Below are positions 17,765-28,017 of a DNA stretch of 64,000 bases, in pieces. Below the pieces are notes generated by a model. It did not search any database, was not told where the DNA came from, and saw only the letters and a program-made list of their open reading frames with translations. The position numbers and the translations under genes were made by a program. Each line of letters begins with the position of its first letter. The first letter of the stretch is position 1. Origin of the DNA: Jannaschia rubra (GTDB lineage Bacteria; Pseudomonadota; Alphaproteobacteria; Rhodobacterales; Rhodobacteraceae); NCBI RefSeq assembly GCF_001403735.1, contig NZ_CXPG01000017.1, positions 1 to 64,000 of the forward strand, read 5' to 3'.

Positions 17765-18225
17765 TGCCCACCCCCTCGAAACTCGTCGCGGCGGTCCTGT
17801 TCGCGGCCCTTGCCTGGCTGGTGGGCGACCTGATCGTCCGCATGGTGCTGGAGGAAGGCGTCCGCGTCGGGCGCTTCCGCGAGATCCTGGCGCTGGGCGG
17901 CCTGCTGGTCGGCTGGCGCTATGTCGGGCGTGAGACGACGGGCCGGACCGGCAAGGGCACGACCATGGCGCGCGGCATCACGGCGGGCATCGCCGGGGCG
18001 CTGATCCTGATGATGCTGGCGCTGCTGCTGCATTCGCTGGGGGTGATGGTCCTCAATTCACTCGACCGGAAATACAATGCCATCGGCCAGGCCGGGTCGG
18101 CATGGATGGAGTTCCTTTGGAACGATCTGCAACTGGTTGCCCACCCGGCCATCCTGATCGTGCTGTTCGGCGGGGGGGCCGTGGTCGGCCTGGTTGCCGG
18201 CATCACCGGCCGCGTCACGCGGTGA
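17764..18225 (+). CDS. trgA: TrgA family membrane protein (tellurite resistance)
   Basis: This is a 153-residue integral membrane protein with three or four hydrophobic segments ('LVAAVLFAALAWLVGDLIV', 'ILALGGLLVGWRYVG', 'ITAGIAGALILMMLALLL', 'ILIVLFGGGAVVGLVAGI'). It corresponds in size and position to TrgA of Rhodobacter sphaeroides, where trgAB together with cysK contribute to high tellurite resistance. The mechanism is unknown. Its ATG shares a base with the cfa stop, and its stop overlaps the GTG of trgB. Function is inferred mainly from synteny. Confidence 0.85.
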   Translation: MPTPSKLVAAVLFAALAWLVGDLIVRMVLEEGVRVGRFREILALGGLLVGWRYVGRETTGRTGKGTTMARGITAGIAGALILMMLALLLHSLGVMVLNSLDRKYNAIGQAGSAWMEFLWNDLQLVAHPAILIVLFGGGAVVGLVAGITGRVTR

Positions 18226-19367
18226 GCCGGTATTTCCTGTTCGGGACGCTGACCTGGGACGCGCTGCTGACGCAGGTCGCGGGACGCCCGGTCGCCACGT
18301 CGCCCGCCACGCTCGACGGGTGGTCGGTGGAGCGCGCGGCCGATGGCGACTGGCCCGTCCTGGTCGAAGGCGGGCAGACGATGGGCCTGCTGACCGAACC
18401 GCTGAGCGACGACTGTCGCGCCCGGCTCGACTGGTACGAGACCGCCTTCGCCTATTCGCCGGAGGCCGTGACCGTGACGGGCCCCGACGGCCCGGTGGCC
18501 GCGCTGGTCTATCGCGCGGGCGGGGCAGAGGGCGCGGGCGTGCCGTGGTCGCGCGACGGTTGGGTCGCGCTGCATGGCGACCGCACGATCCTGGCCGCGG
18601 CCGAGGTGCAGCGCGCCATGGGCCGCATGACGCCAGCCGCCATCGCGGCCCGGCGCGGCGTGATCCAAGCGCGCGCACAAGGTATCGTCGCGGCCCGCGC
18701 CGCGCATCGTCCCGTGACCGTGGGCGGCGGCGCGCCGGTGGAGGACATCCGCGTCGAGTCCGTCGACTATCCCTATGAGGGGTTCCACCGGGTCGAGGAA
18801 TGGACGCTCGACCATCCGCGGTTCGACGGCACCCGGTCGGGTCGCATCAACCGGGCGATCAGCCATATCACCGATGCCGCCACCGTCCTGCCCTATGATC
18901 CCCGCCGCGACCGCGTCCTGCTGGTCGAGCAGATCCGCATCGGAGCCCTGGCCAAGGGCGACCGGCAGCCCTGGATGCTGGAGCCGGTCGCCGGCCTGAT
19001 CGACGCGGGCGAGGGGCCCGAGACCACCGCCCTGCGCGAGCTGGAGGAGGAGGCGGGGATCACCGTGGACCGCGGCGACCTGCATTTCGTGGCCCGCTAT
19101 TTCCCCAGCCCCGGCGGCGTGGCGCAGGTCATCCATTCCTACGTCGCGGTCTGCGACCTGCCGGACGATGCGGGCGGGCTGCACGGGCTCGCCTCCGAGC
19201 ATGAGGACATCCGTGCCCATGTCGTGCCCCTGTCGCAGGTTCTGGCCATGGTCGCCTCGGGCGAGGCGGTCAACGCTCCCCTGATCGTGTCGGTGCAATG
19301 GCTGGGTCTGCGCGCGGACGGCTTGCGCGCGGGAAGGCCGGTTGAAGACTTGCAATCCGGGGTCTAG
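18222..19367 (+). CDS. trgB: TrgB: gamma-glutamylcyclotransferase-like domain fused to NUDIX hydrolase
   Basis: This 381-residue fusion has two domains. The N-terminal part ('SRYFLFGTLTWDALL', 'WYETAFAYSPEAVTV') is AIG2/gamma-glutamylcyclotransferase-like. The C-terminal part is a NUDIX hydrolase of the ADP-ribose pyrophosphatase type, with the Nudix box 'GEGPETTALRELEEEAGI' at about residues 262-279 and 'PSPGGVAQVIHSYVAVCDL'. It probably hydrolyses a nucleoside diphosphate derivative. It is the TrgB of the trgAB-cysK tellurite locus. It starts with GTG in an overlap with trgA, and cysK follows after 33 bp. Confidence 0.88.
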   Translation: MSRYFLFGTLTWDALLTQVAGRPVATSPATLDGWSVERAADGDWPVLVEGGQTMGLLTEPLSDDCRARLDWYETAFAYSPEAVTVTGPDGPVAALVYRAGGAEGAGVPWSRDGWVALHGDRTILAAAEVQRAMGRMTPAAIAARRGVIQARAQGIVAARAAHRPVTVGGGAPVEDIRVESVDYPYEGFHRVEEWTLDHPRFDGTRSGRINRAISHITDAATVLPYDPRRDRVLLVEQIRIGALAKGDRQPWMLEPVAGLIDAGEGPETTALRELEEEAGITVDRGDLHFVARYFPSPGGVAQVIHSYVAVCDLPDDAGGLHGLASEHEDIRAHVVPLSQVLAMVASGEAVNAPLIVSVQWLGLRADGLRAGRPVEDLQSGV

Positions 19368-19400
19368 ACCCAAGGGGAGACCAGCCCCGGAGGCCTGCCC

Positions 19401-20429
19401 GTGACCGTCCATTCGTCCCTGTCCGATGCCATCGGCAACACCCCCCTGATCCGGCTCAACCGCGTCTCCGACGAGACGGGCTGCGAGATCCTGGGCAAGG
19501 CGGAGTTCCTGAACCCCGGCCAGTCGGTCAAGGACCGCGCTGCGCTGTTCATCATCCGCGACGCCATCGCCTCGGGCGCGCTGAAACCCGGCGGCACCAT
19601 CGTCGAGGGGACGGCCGGGAACACCGGCATCGGCCTGTCGCTGGTCGGCGCGTCGATGGGGTTCCGTTCGGTGATCGTGATCCCCGACAGCCAGAGCCAG
19701 GAAAAGAAGGACATGCTGCGTCTGGCCGGTGCCACGCTGGTCGAGGTTCCGCCCAAGCCCTTCAAGGATCCGAACAACTATGTCCGCTATGCCCGGCGGC
19801 TGGCGGAGACGCTCGCGCGGACGGAGCCCAACGGCGCGATCTTCGCCGATCAGTTCGACAACACCGCGAACCGGCAGGCCCATGTCGAGACGACCGGGCC
19901 GGAAATCTGGGAGCAGACCGGCGGCAAGGTCGACGGCTTCATCTGTGCGGCCGGCACGGGCGGTACCGTCGCGGGTGTGGCGGCGGCGTTGCAGCCGAAG
20001 GGCGTCAAGGTCGGGCTGGCCGACCCGATGGGCGCCGCGCTCTACAACTTCTATGAGCACGGCGAGTTGAAGTCCGAAGGCTCCAGCATTTCCGAAGGCA
20101 TCGGGCAGGGGCGGATCACCGGCAACCTGGAAGGCTTCACCCCCGATTTCGTCTGCCAGGTCACGGACGAGGAGGCGCTGCCCATCATCTTCGATCTTCT
20201 GGAACACGAAGGGCTGTGCATGGGCGGATCGACCGGCATCAACGTGGGCGGCGCCGTGAAGATGGCCCGCGACATGGGGCCGGGGCATACCATCGTGACG
20301 ATCCTGTGCGACTACGGCTCGCGTTATCAGTCCAAGCTGTGGAACCCCGACTTCCTGCGCGACAAGGGCCTGCCGGTGCCGCATTGGCTCGACGGACCGG
20401 AGCGCGAGGTTCCGACGGCCTTCGAATGA
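19401..20429 (+). CDS. cysK: Cysteine synthase A
   Basis: CysK (O-acetylserine sulfhydrylase) makes cysteine from O-acetylserine and sulfide with PLP. The 342-residue product has 'SDAIGNTPLIRLNR', the PLP-lysine motif 'NPGQSVKDRAA' (Lys44), 'EGTAGNTGIGLSLVGASMGF', the phosphate loop 'GTGGTVAGVA' and 'GGSTGINVGGAV'. The GTG start at 19401 has GGAGG at a good distance. It sits after trgAB as in Rhodobacter, where cysK loss lowers tellurite resistance. The stop overlaps the mechanosensitive channel start. Confidence 0.95.
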   Translation: MTVHSSLSDAIGNTPLIRLNRVSDETGCEILGKAEFLNPGQSVKDRAALFIIRDAIASGALKPGGTIVEGTAGNTGIGLSLVGASMGFRSVIVIPDSQSQEKKDMLRLAGATLVEVPPKPFKDPNNYVRYARRLAETLARTEPNGAIFADQFDNTANRQAHVETTGPEIWEQTGGKVDGFICAAGTGGTVAGVAAALQPKGVKVGLADPMGAALYNFYEHGELKSEGSSISEGIGQGRITGNLEGFTPDFVCQVTDEEALPIIFDLLEHEGLCMGGSTGINVGGAVKMARDMGPGHTIVTILCDYGSRYQSKLWNPDFLRDKGLPVPHWLDGPEREVPTAFE

Positions 20430-22738
20430 GGTTTTTCCTCGCCGTCTTCCTGACGCTCTGGCTGGTCCTTCCGGGCGTGGCGCAGGGTGTCGACCCGGAC
20501 TGGAAGGCCCTCTCGGAACGCACGGAGTCGGTGCTGGAAAGCGGCGATGCCTCGGCCGGGGCGCTGACGGCGCTGCGGGGGGAACTTGCCGACTGGCGCG
20601 CCCGGTTCCAGGAGGCACAGACTGCAAACGCCGCCCGGATCGAGACCCTGACCGCGCAGATCGAAGCGATCGGCCCCCCGCCCGAGGAAGGAGAGACCGA
20701 GCCGCCCGGCATCGGCATCCAGCGTTCGGAACTGAACCGGCGGCTGGAGGAGCTCAGGGCCCCCGTCCGCGAGGCGCAGGCATCCTTCACCGCTGCGGAT
20801 GGCCTGATCTCCGAGGTCGATCGCCTGCTGGAGGCGAACCGCGCGGCGCAGCTGCTGTCAAAGGCCCCGGCGCCGGTCAACCCGGTGAACTGGCCCCCCA
20901 CGGTCGCGGCCATCGCGTCCTGGCTGAAGGCGTTCGGGCAGGAACTCTACGCGCCCTTCGCCACGCCGACCGCCCGCGCCGTCTGGCAGGCCCGCGGGGG
21001 TGAGTTGGGGCTTCTGGTGTTGGTGGCGATCCTGCTGCTCTGGCGATCCGGGGTCTGGCTGGGCAAGCTGCGCGACCGTGTCGCCCTGCACGAGGCTGAC
21101 AGCGCGGTCGCGCGTGTCATCCTTCTGACCATTTCCGTCGTCCGGTTGATCCTGCCGGTTGCGGGGCTATTCGCCGTCGTCCGCATCCTGCAACTCATGG
21201 GCGCCGAGGGCCTGCGGGTCGATGCGGCGACCACCCTGTTGCCGCTCATGGGGTTCACGATCCTGATGGCGCGGTGGCTGTCGCTCCAAGCGCTGCCGAT
21301 GCGAGAGACGGCGCAGGCGTTCCTGCCCGTCAGCCCCGCGCGTCGGCCGGCTGCGCGGTTCTATGCGCTGATGCTGGGCATCCTGCTGGCGGGCGCCATG
21401 GCGGTGGAGGTCATCACCCAGACTGCGAACGATCCGGTCGTCAGCAACGCGGTGGCGCATTTGGTGCTGCTGGTCATCGCGGGGATCAACCTGTTCCGCA
21501 TGGGCAAGCTGTTCCTGTCGGAGGGGGAGGCGGCGCGCGCCGACGACGATGACGGGGGTGGCGGCTTCTGGGCGCAGGTCCTTCGGCTGATCGGGCGAGG
21601 CCTCATACTGGTGGGGGTGCTGTCGCCGCTGGTGGCGGCGGTGGGTTACGTCAACCTCGCCAATGCGGCGCTCTGGCCCGCGGCACTGTCGCTCGCGCTC
21701 ATCATGTTCATCGGGATCCTGCAGGGGTTCGCCTTCGATCTCTATGCGGCCGCGATGCGACGGCCCGATACCGGCCGCGACGCGCTGCTGCCGACGCTGG
21801 TGGGCTTCGTGCTGGCGCTGTTGTCGTTGCCGCTTTTCGCGTTGATCTGGGGCGTGCTGCCGTCGACGCTGCGGGAATGGTGGACAAAGTTCCAGCTTGG
21901 CTTCGACTTCGGCGAATCGCGGATCTCGCCGGGCAGTTTTCTGACTCTCGCCCTCGTGTTCCTCGTCGGCTACCTGATGGTCCGCCTGCTCAAGGGCGTG
22001 TTGCGGACCAGCGTGCTGCCCAAGACCAAGCTCGACACCGGGGGCACCAACGCGATCCTCTCGGGCACAGGCTATATCGGGATCACCATCGCCATCCTGA
22101 TGGCCGTCACCGCCGCGGGCATCGACCTGAGCGGTCTTGCCATCGTCGCGGGCGCCCTGTCGGTCGGTGTGGGTTTCGGCTTGCAGACCATCGTGCAGAA
22201 CTTCGTCTCGGGCATCATCCTGCTGATCGAGCGGCCCATCAAGCTGGGCGACTGGGTGGTCGTCCAGGCCAGCGGGGTCGAGGGGTTCGTGCGCGAGATC
22301 AGCGTCCGCTCCACCCGGATCGAGACGTTCGACCGCCAGGACATGATCGTGCCGAACGCGGACCTGATTTCGGGGGTCGTCACGAACTATACGCTCAACA
22401 ACGCTTCCGGGCGGGTCGTCCTGACGCTGGGCGTGGCATACGGCTCCGACACTGAACGGGTCGAGCGGATCCTGCAGGAGGTGGCCGAGGAACACCCCAT
22501 GGTCATCCTCAATCCACCGCCGCTGGTGACGTTCGACGGCTTCGGGACGAACGGCCTCGACTTCACGGTCCGCGTGGTGCTGCGTGACATCCTGTTCAAG
22601 GTCGTGGTCGCTTCGGAGTTGAACCACGCCATCGCCAAGCGCTTCAAGGCCGAGGGGCTGGAGCATCCGCTGCCCCGCCGCGACGTCCTGCTGCGCAACC
22701 CCGAAGCCCTGCAACCCGAAGGCCCGCCAAGCACATGA
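20426..22738 (+). CDS. Large MscS-type mechanosensitive channel with DUF3772 domain
   Basis: This 770-residue protein starts with a signal peptide (MRFFLAVFLTLWLVLPGVAQG). A periplasmic helical DUF3772-type region (about residues 22-160, with coiled-coil 'ARIETLTAQIEAIG') follows, then about ten membrane segments, and then the MscS pore and beta domain with 'GALSVGVGFGLQTIVQNFVSGIILLIERP' and 'TFDRQDMIVPNADLIS'. It resembles the large MscK/YbdG-like channels that release solutes on osmotic downshift. Solute accumulation through the BCCT and PutP carriers in this window would give such a valve a purpose. It is coupled to cysK upstream and alaX downstream. Confidence 0.92.
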   Translation: MRFFLAVFLTLWLVLPGVAQGVDPDWKALSERTESVLESGDASAGALTALRGELADWRARFQEAQTANAARIETLTAQIEAIGPPPEEGETEPPGIGIQRSELNRRLEELRAPVREAQASFTAADGLISEVDRLLEANRAAQLLSKAPAPVNPVNWPPTVAAIASWLKAFGQELYAPFATPTARAVWQARGGELGLLVLVAILLLWRSGVWLGKLRDRVALHEADSAVARVILLTISVVRLILPVAGLFAVVRILQLMGAEGLRVDAATTLLPLMGFTILMARWLSLQALPMRETAQAFLPVSPARRPAARFYALMLGILLAGAMAVEVITQTANDPVVSNAVAHLVLLVIAGINLFRMGKLFLSEGEAARADDDDGGGGFWAQVLRLIGRGLILVGVLSPLVAAVGYVNLANAALWPAALSLALIMFIGILQGFAFDLYAAAMRRPDTGRDALLPTLVGFVLALLSLPLFALIWGVLPSTLREWWTKFQLGFDFGESRISPGSFLTLALVFLVGYLMVRLLKGVLRTSVLPKTKLDTGGTNAILSGTGYIGITIAILMAVTAAGIDLSGLAIVAGALSVGVGFGLQTIVQNFVSGIILLIERPIKLGDWVVVQASGVEGFVREISVRSTRIETFDRQDMIVPNADLISGVVTNYTLNNASGRVVLTLGVAYGSDTERVERILQEVAEEHPMVILNPPPLVTFDGFGTNGLDFTVRVVLRDILFKVVVASELNHAIAKRFKAEGLEHPLPRRDVLLRNPEALQPEGPPST

Positions 22739-23454
22739 CCGACCCCCTGTTCCGCACCGATCCCTACCTAAAGTCCGCCACCGGCCGCGTCGCGGCGATC
22801 ACCCCCGAAGGCGGCATCGTCCCCGACCGCACCGTCTTCTATCCCAAAGGCGGCGGCCAGCCCGGCGACAGCGGGCGCCTCCGCTGGGACGGCGGCTCCT
22901 GCGAGATCGCCGGGGCGGTCAAGGGCGAGGGCGAGCGGATCGTCCTGCTGCCGGCGAGCGGCGGTCCCCTGCCGGAGCCGGACGCCGAGATCGAGATGCG
23001 ACTCGACTGGGACAGGCGGCACAGGTTCATGCGGATGCATACGGCGCTGCACCTTCTGTCGGTCGTCGTGCCCCTGCCGGTGACGGGCGGCCAGATCGGA
23101 TACGACAAGAGCCGGCTCGACTTCGACATGCCCGAGGTCATCCACGACCGCGACTTCATCCAGGCACGCCTGGGTCAGCTCGTCGCCGCAGACCATCCCG
23201 TGACCGAGGAGTGGATCACCGAGGACGCGCTCGACGCCAATCCGGCGCTGGTCAAGACGCTGGCGGTCAGGCCGCCGCGCGGCGCGGGCCGCATCCGTCT
23301 GGTTCGCATCGGTCGGGCGGATGCGCCCGTCGATCTGCAACCCTGCGGCGGCACCCATGTCCGCACCACGGCCGAGATCGGCATGTTCCGCATCGGCAAG
23401 ATCGAGAGCAAGGGCCGGTCCAACCGGCGCATCTCGCTCACGCTCGACGGCTGA
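22735..23454 (+). CDS. Alanyl-tRNA editing protein (AlaX family)
   Basis: AlaX proteins hydrolyse Ser-tRNA(Ala) or Gly-tRNA(Ala), acting in trans like the AlaRS editing domain. The 239-residue product shows the zinc-site motifs 'RMHTALHLLS' (HxxxH) and 'LQPCGGTHVRTTAEIG' (CxxxH), plus the N-terminal 'VFYPKGGGQPGDSG' typical of longer AlaX-M forms. Its ATG overlaps the mechanosensitive channel stop. The link to that operon is unclear; protection from mistranslation under oxidative or amino-acid stress is a guess. Confidence 0.93.
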   Translation: MTDPLFRTDPYLKSATGRVAAITPEGGIVPDRTVFYPKGGGQPGDSGRLRWDGGSCEIAGAVKGEGERIVLLPASGGPLPEPDAEIEMRLDWDRRHRFMRMHTALHLLSVVVPLPVTGGQIGYDKSRLDFDMPEVIHDRDFIQARLGQLVAADHPVTEEWITEDALDANPALVKTLAVRPPRGAGRIRLVRIGRADAPVDLQPCGGTHVRTTAEIGMFRIGKIESKGRSNRRISLTLDG

Positions 23455-23569
23455 CACACCGACCCCCGCGTCGCTGGCCGGCGTCCGGGCGTCGCAGTTT
23501 CATGTTCCCTTGCGTCGCCTGCCGTGGGACGCTGCGTCATCTGAGTATTCTTTTCTCGAGGAGAATCTG

Positions 23570-25081
23570 ATGGCCCTGGGCGTCTGGATAAGTCTCTTAG
23601 CCTATTTCGCGCTGATGATCGGGATCGGCGTCTATGCCTGGCGGAAATCGACCGCCAGTTCCGAGGAGTACATGCTCGGCGGGCGCAACCTCAGCCCCGC
23701 CGTCGCGGCGCTGTCCGCGGGTGCGTCGGACATGAGCGGTTGGCTTCTGCTGGGGCTTCCCGGCGCGCTCTATGCCGCCGGGCTGGTCGAGGCGTGGATC
23801 GGGATCGGCCTGTTCGTCGGCGCGCTGGTCAACTGGATCGTGGTGGCCCCGCGCCTGCGCGAACAGACCGAACGCTACGACAACGCGCTGACGATCCCGC
23901 AATTCCTGGCGAACCGCTTTCCGAGCCGCGCGGCGGCGCTGAGGATCGTGTCGGCCATCATCATCGTGGTATTCTTTTCGGTCTACACCGCCTCTGGCCT
24001 CGTGGCAGGCGGCAAGCTCTTTTCCAGCGCCTTCGGCGACCTCATCAATTCCGACAGCTTCAGCGACTATTCCATCGGGATATGGCTGACGCTGGGCATC
24101 GTGATGATCTATACCGTCATCGGCGGCTTCCTCGCCGTCAGCCTGACGGATTTCGTGCAGGGCATCATCATGATGCTGGCGCTGATCGTCATGCCGCTGG
24201 TCGTCCTCTATGGTGCGGGCGGCGGCGGTTTCGATCAGGCGGGCGAGACTCTGGGCGCCGTCGACCCCGATTTCCTCTCGCTGACCAAGGGCCTGACGTT
24301 CTTCGGCTTTCTCTCCGCCGTGACTTGGGGCCTGGGATACTTCGGACAGCCGCACATTATCGTCCGCTTCATGGCCGTTCGGTCGGTGCGCGAGGTTCCG
24401 GTCGCCCGCAACATCGGCATGACGTGGATGTTCATATCGCTCGTCGGTGCGGTCAGCCTGGGCATCCTGGGCCGGGCCTATGCCGTGCGGAACGACCTTC
24501 CCGTGGACGACCCTGAAACGATCTTCATCATCCTGTCCAACCTGCTGTTCCATCCGCTCATCACCGGCTTTCTGTTCGCGGCGCTGCTGGCGGCGATCAT
24601 GTCGACCATCTCCAGCCAGCTTCTCGTGTCGTCCTCTTCGCTGACGGAGGACTTCTATCGCCTGTTCCTCAACAAGCAGGCCGGCGACCGGGAGCTTGTG
24701 ACCGTGGGCCGGATCAGCGTCATCCTGGTGGGCCTCGTGGCTGCCTTCATCGCGGGCGATCCCGACAGCCAGGTCCTTGGCCTCGTGGCGAATGCATGGG
24801 CCGGGTTCGGTGCGGCCTTCGGTCCGCTCATCATCCTGTCGCTGACTTGGGACCGGATGACCGGAAGCGGCGCCGTGGCCGGGCTGATCGGCGGGGCGGC
24901 CACGGTGATCGTCTGGATCACTCTGGGCTGGAACGGCAGTTTTCTCGGCGGGCCGGGCATCTACGAGATCATCCCCGGCTTCATCGTGGCCTGGGCGGCG
25001 ATCTACTTCGTCAGCCGGGCCACCGCTTCCTCGGGAGAGTTCCGGCCGGCGCCGGGCGCGCGCGGAACCGCCGCCCGCTGA
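23570..25081 (+). CDS. putP: Sodium/proline symporter
   Basis: PutP imports proline with sodium across the inner membrane. The 503-residue product is of the SSS family with about 13 transmembrane helices. It shows 'EEYMLGGRNLSPAVAALSAGASDMSGW', 'YTVIGGFLAVSLTDFVQGIIM', 'VTWGLGYFGQPHIIVRFMA' and 'IMSTISSQLLVSSSSLTEDFYR'. The start at 23570 has a strong GAGGAGA ribosome site; the open frame upstream is not coding. A bidirectional terminator follows. No putA is adjacent. Confidence 0.94.
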   Translation: MALGVWISLLAYFALMIGIGVYAWRKSTASSEEYMLGGRNLSPAVAALSAGASDMSGWLLLGLPGALYAAGLVEAWIGIGLFVGALVNWIVVAPRLREQTERYDNALTIPQFLANRFPSRAAALRIVSAIIIVVFFSVYTASGLVAGGKLFSSAFGDLINSDSFSDYSIGIWLTLGIVMIYTVIGGFLAVSLTDFVQGIIMMLALIVMPLVVLYGAGGGGFDQAGETLGAVDPDFLSLTKGLTFFGFLSAVTWGLGYFGQPHIIVRFMAVRSVREVPVARNIGMTWMFISLVGAVSLGILGRAYAVRNDLPVDDPETIFIILSNLLFHPLITGFLFAALLAAIMSTISSQLLVSSSSLTEDFYRLFLNKQAGDRELVTVGRISVILVGLVAAFIAGDPDSQVLGLVANAWAGFGAAFGPLIILSLTWDRMTGSGAVAGLIGGAATVIVWITLGWNGSFLGGPGIYEIIPGFIVAWAAIYFVSRATASSGEFRPAPGARGTAAR

Positions 25082-25102
25082 TCCACCGCCTGACCGACGA
25101 AG

Positions 25103-25128
25103 AACGCCGCCCCTTGCGGGGCGGCGTT
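25103..25128. terminator. Bidirectional terminator between putP and gltA
   Basis: An 11-bp perfect stem AACGCCGCCCC / GGGGCGGCGTT with a TTGC tetraloop lies between the convergent putP (stop 25081) and gltA (stop 25145). It is flanked by T on one strand and by AAG/T on the other, so it can serve both genes. Confidence 0.85.
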
Positions 25129-25144
25129 TCCACGTCGGCGGCGA

Positions 25145-26440
25145 TCAGCGGTCTTCAACTTCGACGTAATCGCGTTCCGTCGGCCCGGTATAGAGCTGCC
25201 GGGGCCGGCCGATCTTGAGGTTCGGATCGGACAGTTGTTCCTTCCACTGCGCGACCCAGCCCACCGTGCGCGACAGCGCGAAGATCGGCGTGAACATCGA
25301 CGTCGGGAAGCCCATCGCTTCCAGGATGATGCCGGAATAGAAGTCCACGTTGGGAAACAGCTTCTTCTCGGCGAAATAAGGATCGTCGAGCGCCTGCTTC
25401 TCAAGCTCCTTGGCGACCTGCAGGGTCGGATTATCCTCGATCCCCAGAAGCTCCAGCACCTCGTCGGCGCTCTGCTTCATCACGGTCGCGCGCGGGTCGA
25501 AGTTCTTGTAGACCCGGTGCCCGAAACCCATCAGGCGGAACGGATCGTCCTTGTCCTTGGCGCGGGCGATGAACTCGGGGATGCGGTCCACCGTCCCGAT
25601 CTCGCGCAGCATCTCGAGGCACGCCTGGTTCGCGCCGCCGTGTGCGGGCCCCCAGAGACAGGCGATGCCGGCCGCGATGCAGGCGAACGGGTTCGCTCCC
25701 GACGACGACGCCAGCCGGACGGTCGAAGTCGAGGCGTTCTGTTCATGATCGGCGTGCAGGGTGAAGATCCTGTCCATGGCACGCGCCAGGATCGGATCGA
25801 CGACGTAATCGTCCGCCGGGACCGAAAAGCACATGTTCAGGAAGTTCGCCGCATAATCCAGGTTGTTGCGCGGATAGACGAAAGGTTGGCCCACGGAATA
25901 CTTGTAGGCCATCGCCGCGATCGTCGGCAGCTTCGCGATCAGGCGGATCGCCGCGACCTCACGCTGCCATTCGTCGTTGATGTCGGTGCTGTCGTGATAG
26001 AAGGCCGACATCGCGCCCACCACGCCGACCATGGTCGCCATCGGATGCGCGTCGCGCCGGAATCCGCGGAAGAAGTTGTGCATCTGTTCGTGCACCATGG
26101 TGTGACGCGTGACGATGCTCTCGAACTTCTCCATTTCGGCCGCCGATGGCAGATCGCCGTAGAGCAGAAGGTAGCAGACCTCGAGAAAATGCGATTTTTC
26201 GGCAAGCTGTCCGATGGGATAGCCGCGGTGCAGCAGAACGCCCTTCTCGCCGTCGATGAAGGTGATCGCACTGTCGCAGGACGCCGTGGAGGTGAAGCCG
26301 GGATCGTAAGTGAAGACCCCCGCCTGTCCATAGAGCTTGCGAATGTCGACCACGTCCGGCCCGACGCTGGGCGACAGGATCGGCAGATCGTAGTTCTTGC
26401 CGTCGAGCGTCAGTCTTGCCGTCTTGTCAGTATCAGCCAT
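25145..26440 (-). CDS. gltA: Citrate synthase
   Basis: Citrate synthase condenses oxaloacetate and acetyl-CoA at the entry of the TCA cycle. The 431-residue type II (hexameric) enzyme shows the three catalytic regions: '[13 protein letters not shown]' (His), '[15 protein letters not shown]' (His) and 'NVDFYSGI' (Asp). The N-terminal beta domain is present ('[15 protein letters not shown]'). The start at 26440 has AAAGGA upstream on the minus strand. It follows gltX by 118 bp on the same strand. Confidence 0.97.
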   Translation of the reverse strand: MADTDKTARLTLDGKNYDLPILSPSVGPDVVDIRKLYGQAGVFTYDPGFTSTASCDSAITFIDGEKGVLLHRGYPIGQLAEKSHFLEVCYLLLYGDLPSAAEMEKFESIVTRHTMVHEQMHNFFRGFRRDAHPMATMVGVVGAMSAFYHDSTDINDEWQREVAAIRLIAKLPTIAAMAYKYSVGQPFVYPRNNLDYAANFLNMCFSVPADDYVVDPILARAMDRIFTLHADHEQNASTSTVRLASSSGANPFACIAAGIACLWGPAHGGANQACLEMLREIGTVDRIPEFIARAKDKDDPFRLMGFGHRVYKNFDPRATVMKQSADEVLELLGIEDNPTLQVAKELEKQALDDPYFAEKKLFPNVDFYSGIILEAMGFPTSMFTPIFALSRTVGWVAQWKEQLSDPNLKIGRPRQLYTGPTERDYVEVEDR

Positions 26441-26558
26441 ATCCGTCCTTTCGAAGGGGCCGCCGCGGTCGGCGTGCCATGCAACCAATTGATCGTTCGG
26501 GTGTCTTTTCCCGCAATCCTTACCCTGAGGTGGTGCGGCGACCACAAATGCCGCCGTC

Positions 26559-27977
26559 TCAGGAACTCGTCTCGACGGCGACATCGCCCAGCCGTGCGAC
26601 CGTTTCGTCACGCCCCAGGACGAGCATCATGTCGAAGACGCTGGGGGTGGCCGTCCGACCGGCGAGCGCCGCGCGCAGGGGCGCTGCCAACTTTCCCAGA
26701 CCCAGCCCCTTGGACTGCGCAAGATCACCCACGATCGCCTCGAGGTCGTTGCGCGTCCAGCTAGCATTTTGCAGGTGCGGCGTCAATTCCGACAGTATGC
26801 GACGGGATACCGGATCGAGCGCGTTCGATGCCTTGCCGTCGATATCCACCGGGCGCGAGATCAGCGCGAAGCGTGCCCGTTCGATCACCTGGGGCAGGGT
26901 CCGGCAGGCGTCCTTGACCAATGGAACGGCCCGCGCCAGCGCTTCCGCGTCGATGGGCGCCATGCCCGTCCTGCGCGCCCAATCCAGCGCTGCCGCCACC
27001 ATCTCGTCGTCGTCCATTGCGCTCAGGTGCTGGCCCGACAGGTTCTCGAGCTTCTTCAGGTCCAGCCGGGCAGGGGCCCGTCCGATCCCCTCCAGCCCGA
27101 ACCATTCCCGCGCCTGCGCGTCAGTGAAGAACTCGTCGTCGCCATGGCTCCACCCGAGGCGCGTCAGATAGTTGCGGACGGCCGCGGCGGGAAAGCCCAT
27201 CTCGGCGTATTCCTCGACCCCGGTGGCCCCATGCCGCTTGGACAGCTTCTTTCCATCGGCGCCATGGATCAGGGGGATATGAGCCCAGACCGGCTGCTCC
27301 CACCCCATCGCTTCGTAGATCTGCGCCTGCCGCGCGGCGTTGTTAAGATGGTCGTCGCCGCGGATCACGTGCGTCACGCCCATGTCGCGGTCGTCGACCA
27401 CCACGGCCAGCATGTAGGTCGGCGTACCGTCCGACCGCAGCAGCACCATGTCGTCGAGTTGATCGTTGGCGAAGGTCACGCGTCCCTGCACCGCATCGTC
27501 GATCACCGTCGCCCCATCGCGCGGGGCCTTCAGTCGGATGACCGACGGCGTGTCGGGGTACGTCGCCTCCTCCGCCTCGCGCCAGGGAGACCGGAACAGG
27601 GTCGAGCGCCCCTCCGTCCGCGCGGCTTCGCGGAATGCTTCGATTTCGTCCTGGCTGGAATGGCAACGGTAGGCGTGCCCGGAGGCCAGCATCGCCTTTG
27701 CCACCTCCGCATGGCGGTCGGCGCGAGCGAACTGGCTCACCGCGTCGCCGTCCCAGTCGAGCCCCAGCCATGTCAGCCCGTCGAAGATGGCCTGCGTCGC
27801 CGCATCGGTCGACCGGGCGCGGTCGGTATCCTCGATCCGCAGCAGGAACTTCCCGCCTCGGCCGCGGGCGAACAGCCAATTGAACAGCGCTGTCCGCGCC
27901 CCGCCGATGTGCAGATATCCCGTCGGGGACGGGGCGAAACGGGTGACGACGGGGCGGTCCTCGGTCGAGGCGGTCAT
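26559..27977 (-). CDS. gltX: Glutamate-tRNA ligase
   Basis: GltX charges tRNA(Glu) with glutamate. The 472-residue class I synthetase shows the HIGH-type motif '[20 protein letters not shown]', '[12 protein letters not shown]' and the KMSKS-type motif '[14 protein letters not shown]', followed by the helical anticodon-binding region. The start at 27977 (MTASTEDRP) has AAGGA upstream. It is divergent from comEC, with 111 bp between the start codons that contain a CtrA-like box. Confidence 0.97.
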   Translation of the reverse strand: MTASTEDRPVVTRFAPSPTGYLHIGGARTALFNWLFARGRGGKFLLRIEDTDRARSTDAATQAIFDGLTWLGLDWDGDAVSQFARADRHAEVAKAMLASGHAYRCHSSQDEIEAFREAARTEGRSTLFRSPWREAEEATYPDTPSVIRLKAPRDGATVIDDAVQGRVTFANDQLDDMVLLRSDGTPTYMLAVVVDDRDMGVTHVIRGDDHLNNAARQAQIYEAMGWEQPVWAHIPLIHGADGKKLSKRHGATGVEEYAEMGFPAAAVRNYLTRLGWSHGDDEFFTDAQAREWFGLEGIGRAPARLDLKKLENLSGQHLSAMDDDEMVAAALDWARRTGMAPIDAEALARAVPLVKDACRTLPQVIERARFALISRPVDIDGKASNALDPVSRRILSELTPHLQNASWTRNDLEAIVGDLAQSKGLGLGKLAAPLRAALAGRTATPSVFDMMLVLGRDETVARLGDVAVETSS

Positions 27978-28017
27978 GGCGGAATCCTTGGTCTGGCGCG
28001 GTGATGGCACGGCCCGG

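Noticed and set aside
17919-20627. Roughly 900-codon minus-strand open frame
   Set aside because: It is antisense to trgA, trgB and cysK, all strongly supported, and is rich in His/Arg/Gly/Asp as is typical of shadow frames.
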